A stretch of DNA of 5,097 nucleotides from a bacterium (GTDB lineage: Bacteria > Elusimicrobiota > Elusimicrobia > UBA1565 > UBA9628): positions 1 to 5,097 of the forward strand of contig JAJYFI010000137.1 of assembly GCA_021790955.1 (NCBI GenBank). The letters run 5' to 3'. The notes beneath the pieces are model-generated. The model worked only from the letters and a program-made list of their open reading frames with translations, was not told the origin of the DNA and made no database searches. Made by a program: the position numbers and the translations under genes. Every line of letters starts with the position of its first letter. Positions within the stretch are counted from its first letter, which is position 1. This document shows, piece after piece, positions 4,970-5,097 of this stretch.

Positions 4970-5097
4970 CTACTCGTCGGGCAGATCGAGGTTGCGCAGG
5001 CAGGCGTCGACGATGTGGGGGGATGAGATGCCGAACTTCTCGTAGAGTTCGGCGGGCAGTCCCGACTCCCCGAAAGCCCGGGCGCCGAGCGTCACGA
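4970..5097 (-). CDS. Transketolase, C-terminal end (partial)
   Basis: The minus strand reads into the window edge with 41 complete codons plus a TAG stop at 4972-4970. The translation contains VTLGARAFGESGLPAELYEKFGIS, then SPHIVDACLRNL. This matches the end of transketolases (FG-SG-pEeLyekfGit---Iv-aa). The enzyme moves two-carbon units between sugars in the pentose phosphate pathway using thiamine diphosphate. It could be a full-length transketolase or the separate C-terminal subunit found in many bacteria; the edge hides which. The gene converges on the OYE gene with one base between the two stop codons and no visible terminator. A related thiamine enzyme such as DXS is less likely because the FGESG-LYEKFGI pattern is transketolase-like. 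Confidence 0.8.
   Translation of the reverse strand, partial: VTLGARAFGESGLPAELYEKFGISSPHIVDACLRNLDLPDE

Noticed and set aside
1..5097. Search for a defence system, CRISPR array, tRNA or rRNA gene, riboswitch or biosynthetic cluster.
   Set aside because: No regularly spaced repeats, cloverleaf or conserved aptamer pattern were seen; the recognised genes are core metabolism and translation.

Overview
The window is a strongly GC-rich bacterial chromosomal segment with compact genes and G/C-ending codons. Its backbone is a housekeeping translation cluster. The gene content (S16, KhpA, TrmD, L19, RNase HII, YraN) is universal enough that the phylum cannot be fixed from it. A bacterium outside the well-studied Gammaproteobacteria is likely, because the KhpA gene lies between rpsP and trmD and rimM is absent. 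Any finer placement would be a guess.

Layout. Positions 1-150 hold the 3' end of a ribulose-phosphate 3-epimerase gene (rpe). Positions 165-2964 form a same-strand, tightly packed run: rpsP, khpA, trmD, rplS, rnhB, yraN. Gaps range from a 4-base overlap to a few tens of bases, apart from about 93 bases between the rplS stop and the first usable rnhB start. This run probably works as one operon supplying ribosomal proteins, a tRNA methyltransferase, an RNA-binding regulator and nucleic-acid maintenance enzymes. Positions 3067-3651 hold an unrecognised exported, coiled-coil-containing protein gene whose 3' end looks frameshifted. Positions 3649-3840 are a small palindromic insertion: near-perfect 32-base terminal inverted repeats around about 128 bases with no transposase, best read as a MITE. 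Positions 3895-4968 encode an Old Yellow Enzyme of the YqjM class. Its stop codon lies one base from the stop of a convergent, incomplete transketolase C-terminal gene on the minus strand (4970-5097).

Points that stand out: the MITE and its predicted three-way-junction fold; rnhB, whose family-like N-terminal sequence continues upstream in the same frame as rplS with no ATG, GTG or TTG start; a TrmD with Glu at the position of the catalytic Asp; the missing rimM; and the probable frameshift in the exported-protein gene next to the MITE. I see no defence system, CRISPR array, structural RNA gene or biosynthetic cluster. Most of the window is ordinary core genome.
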